From an uncultured Lachnospiraceae bacterium (GTDB taxonomy: Bacteria > Bacillota > Clostridia > Lachnospirales > Lachnospiraceae), in contig CANRMO010000029.1 of assembly GCA_947631755.1 (NCBI GenBank), positions 1 through 16,253 on the forward strand: a stretch of DNA of 16,253 nucleotides, written 5' to 3'. The position numbers and the translations under genes are program-made. Every line of letters starts with the position of its first letter. Positions within the stretch are counted from its first letter, which is position 1. Of this stretch, positions 15,157-16,253 are shown piece by piece. Below the pieces are notes generated by a model, which was given only the letters and a program-made list of their open reading frames with translations, was not told the DNA's origin and made no database searches.

Positions 15157-15257
15157 GGAACTGTCACGAAATAACTTTTAAATTTGCTTCGGGAAATGCC
15201 TTATATGCAAGCATTTCCCGAAGCGGGAGTGCAAAGTTATTTCTAAACAGTTCCTAA
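15154..15257. repeat. Nested inverted repeat flanked by TAA, MITE-like
   Basis: Three pairs of arms are nested symmetrically: AGGAACTGT (15156-15164) with 15247-15255, GAAATAACTTT (15168-15178) with 15233-15243, and GCTTCGGGAAATGC (15186-15199) with 15211-15224. They are separated by a 3x3 and a 7x8 mismatch and an 11-base loop. This gives 34 paired bases over 100. Taking GGAACTGT/ACAGTTCC as termini, TAA flanks both ends (15154-15156, which is the cdaR stop, and 15255-15257), as a target duplication would. There is no U-tract after the inner stem, so it is not a standard terminator, although it fills the convergent gap and may stop transcription or protect RNA ends. Confidence 0.7.
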
Positions 15258-15265
15258 GGATGGAG

Positions 15266-16253
15266 TTACAGCGGTATATTTCCGTGTTTTTTCTTTATAA
15301 CATCCAGTGACCGCTTATCGGACAGAAGTATAATATCGCCGTAGATGCGGTCTCTTGTGGCTTCCGGCTTTATGACCTCATCAATATAGCCGTGCATGGC
15401 GGCAATGCTTGGATTCATGAATTTTTCGTTGTATTCGTCGATTTTTTCCTTGCGGAATGCCGCTTTTTCATCTGGCTCCATGTTTTTCATCTGTTTGCCG
15501 TACAGAATGTCAGCGGCCCCGTCGGCTCCCATAACGGCGATCTCGGCTGTCGGCCACGCGTAGACGAAATCGGCCCGCAGATGTTTGCTGCTCATGGCGA
15601 TGTAGGCGCCGCCGTATGCCTTTCTCAGAATGATATTTATCTTTATCGTGGTTGCCTCAGAGTACGCATAGAGAAGTTTTGCGCCGTGGCGGATGATCCC
15701 CTTGTATTCCTGCTCTTTTCCGGGGAGGAAACCAGGCACGTCGGTCAGTGTGATGATCGGCAGATTGAAAGCGTCGCAGTAGCGGATAAAGCGCGCCGCC
15801 TTATCCGAAGAATCGCAGTCCAGCACACCGGCCATATATTTTGGCTGGTCGGCTATGATTCCGAGGGCAACTCCCTTGATGCGGCCGAATCCGACTACTA
15901 TATTGCGGGCAAATTCCTCCTGGACTTCCAGGAAAGAGCCGCCGTCAACGATGGCGTAAATGACATCGTGGATGTCATAGCCCTGGTAGCTCTGTTTCGG
16001 GATAATGCGGGCAAGCGACTCGTTGAACTTCATGCTTTCAGCGTAATTCGGGAGGACTTTTACATTTGAGTGGATATACCCCTCCTCATAGCACGGCGGG
16101 ATGATGGAGATCAGCTGCCGCACATGGCTGAAACAGGTTTTTTCATCCGGCATGTGGAAGTGGGCGACACCGCTCTTTGATGCGTGGACGTTTGCACCTC
16201 CCAGGGCGTCTGCCGTGATGTCCTCGTTTGTGACGCTCTTTATCACTTTTGGT
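15266..16253 (-). CDS. Biotin-dependent acyl-CoA carboxyltransferase beta subunit (PccB/MmdA type), 5' part outside window
   Basis: The frame is open to the right edge (PKVIKSVTNEDIT reads through the GTG at 16246), so the start lies beyond the window. The TAA stop is at 15266-15268. About 328 residues are visible of a family near 510. Landmarks are GGANVHASKSGVAHF, GRIKGVALGIIADQP, GVLDCDSSDKAARFIRYCD, LTDVPGFLPGKEQE, HGAKLLYAYSEAT, LRKAYGGAYIAMSSK and VMGADGAADILYGK, all typical of the crotonase-fold carboxyltransferase with two oxyanion-hole glycine segments. Family members transfer carboxyl between biotin and propionyl-, acetyl- or glutaconyl-CoA. Some are the alpha subunit of sodium-pumping methylmalonyl-CoA decarboxylase. 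Its other subunits would probably lie outside the window, and none is visible here, so direction of the reaction cannot be decided. Confidence 0.9.
   Translation of the reverse strand, partial: PKVIKSVTNEDITADALGGANVHASKSGVAHFHMPDEKTCFSHVRQLISIIPPCYEEGYIHSNVKVLPNYAESMKFNESLARIIPKQSYQGYDIHDVIYAIVDGGSFLEVQEEFARNIVVGFGRIKGVALGIIADQPKYMAGVLDCDSSDKAARFIRYCDAFNLPIITLTDVPGFLPGKEQEYKGIIRHGAKLLYAYSEATTIKINIILRKAYGGAYIAMSSKHLRADFVYAWPTAEIAVMGADGAADILYGKQMKNMEPDEKAAFRKEKIDEYNEKFMNPSIAAMHGYIDEVIKPEATRDRIYGDIILLSDKRSLDVIKKKHGNIPL

Noticed and set aside
15392..16069. Plus-strand open frame (225 codons) opposite the carboxyltransferase gene
   Set aside because: It is a shadow of a strongly conserved family on the minus strand, with no ribosome binding site.

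Overview
This window looks like chromosome from an anaerobic Firmicute of the Clostridia, most likely Lachnospiraceae. That is an inference from gene content and style: a CdaA-CdaR c-di-AMP operon preceded by two small membrane genes, a hybrid histidine kinase with two extracytoplasmic SBP domains, DUF362/ferredoxin and DUF3737 proteins, AGGAGG-type Shine-Dalgarno sites, frequent GTG starts, and roughly balanced base composition. It is densely coded. No gap between genes exceeds 300 bases, and I see no rRNA, tRNA, CRISPR array, intact insertion sequence or phage gene.

Left part (1-3789). The window opens inside the 3' end of a phenylacetate-CoA ligase (paaK-like). This gene converges on a minus-strand amidohydrolase, with a perfect 12-bp hairpin between them. 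The amidohydrolase is divergent from a class I acyl-CoA synthetase, and the 119-base gap carries a near-consensus minus-strand promoter (TTGACA-17-TATCAT). A family-6 type hypoxanthine-DNA glycosylase follows the synthetase 18 bases downstream. The two CoA ligases and the amidohydrolase suggest aromatic or acyl carboxylate metabolism, but substrates cannot be read from sequence.

Middle part (3790-11537). A small decayed gene (3842-3992) keeps a perfect Shine-Dalgarno site but is internally deleted and frameshifted. Its last codons supply the Shine-Dalgarno site of a VanZ-like membrane protein. A good sigma-A promoter (TTGAAG-17-TATAAT, 4548-4576) then drives a 1223-residue sensor kinase. Its order is signal/TM, SBP_bac_3, SBP_bac_3, TM, PAS-like region, HisKA, HATPase, REC, REC, with no HPt. 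A DUF362 2x[4Fe-4S] protein, a DUF3737 beta-helix protein and a MalY/PatB C-S lyase follow in the same direction with short gaps.

Right part (11538-16253). A four-gene operon contains two uncharacterised membrane proteins joined by an ATGA overlap, the diadenylate cyclase CdaA, and its partner CdaR, which overlaps cdaA by 23 bases. The first two genes are candidate partners of c-di-AMP synthesis. Directly at the cdaR stop codon sits a roughly 100-bp nested inverted repeat flanked by TAA on both sides, which resembles a miniature inverted-repeat element. Beyond it, on the minus strand and cut by the window edge, is the C-terminal two thirds of a biotin-dependent acyl-CoA carboxyltransferase (PccB/MmdA type). 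The usual glmM partner of cdaA-cdaR is not adjacent.
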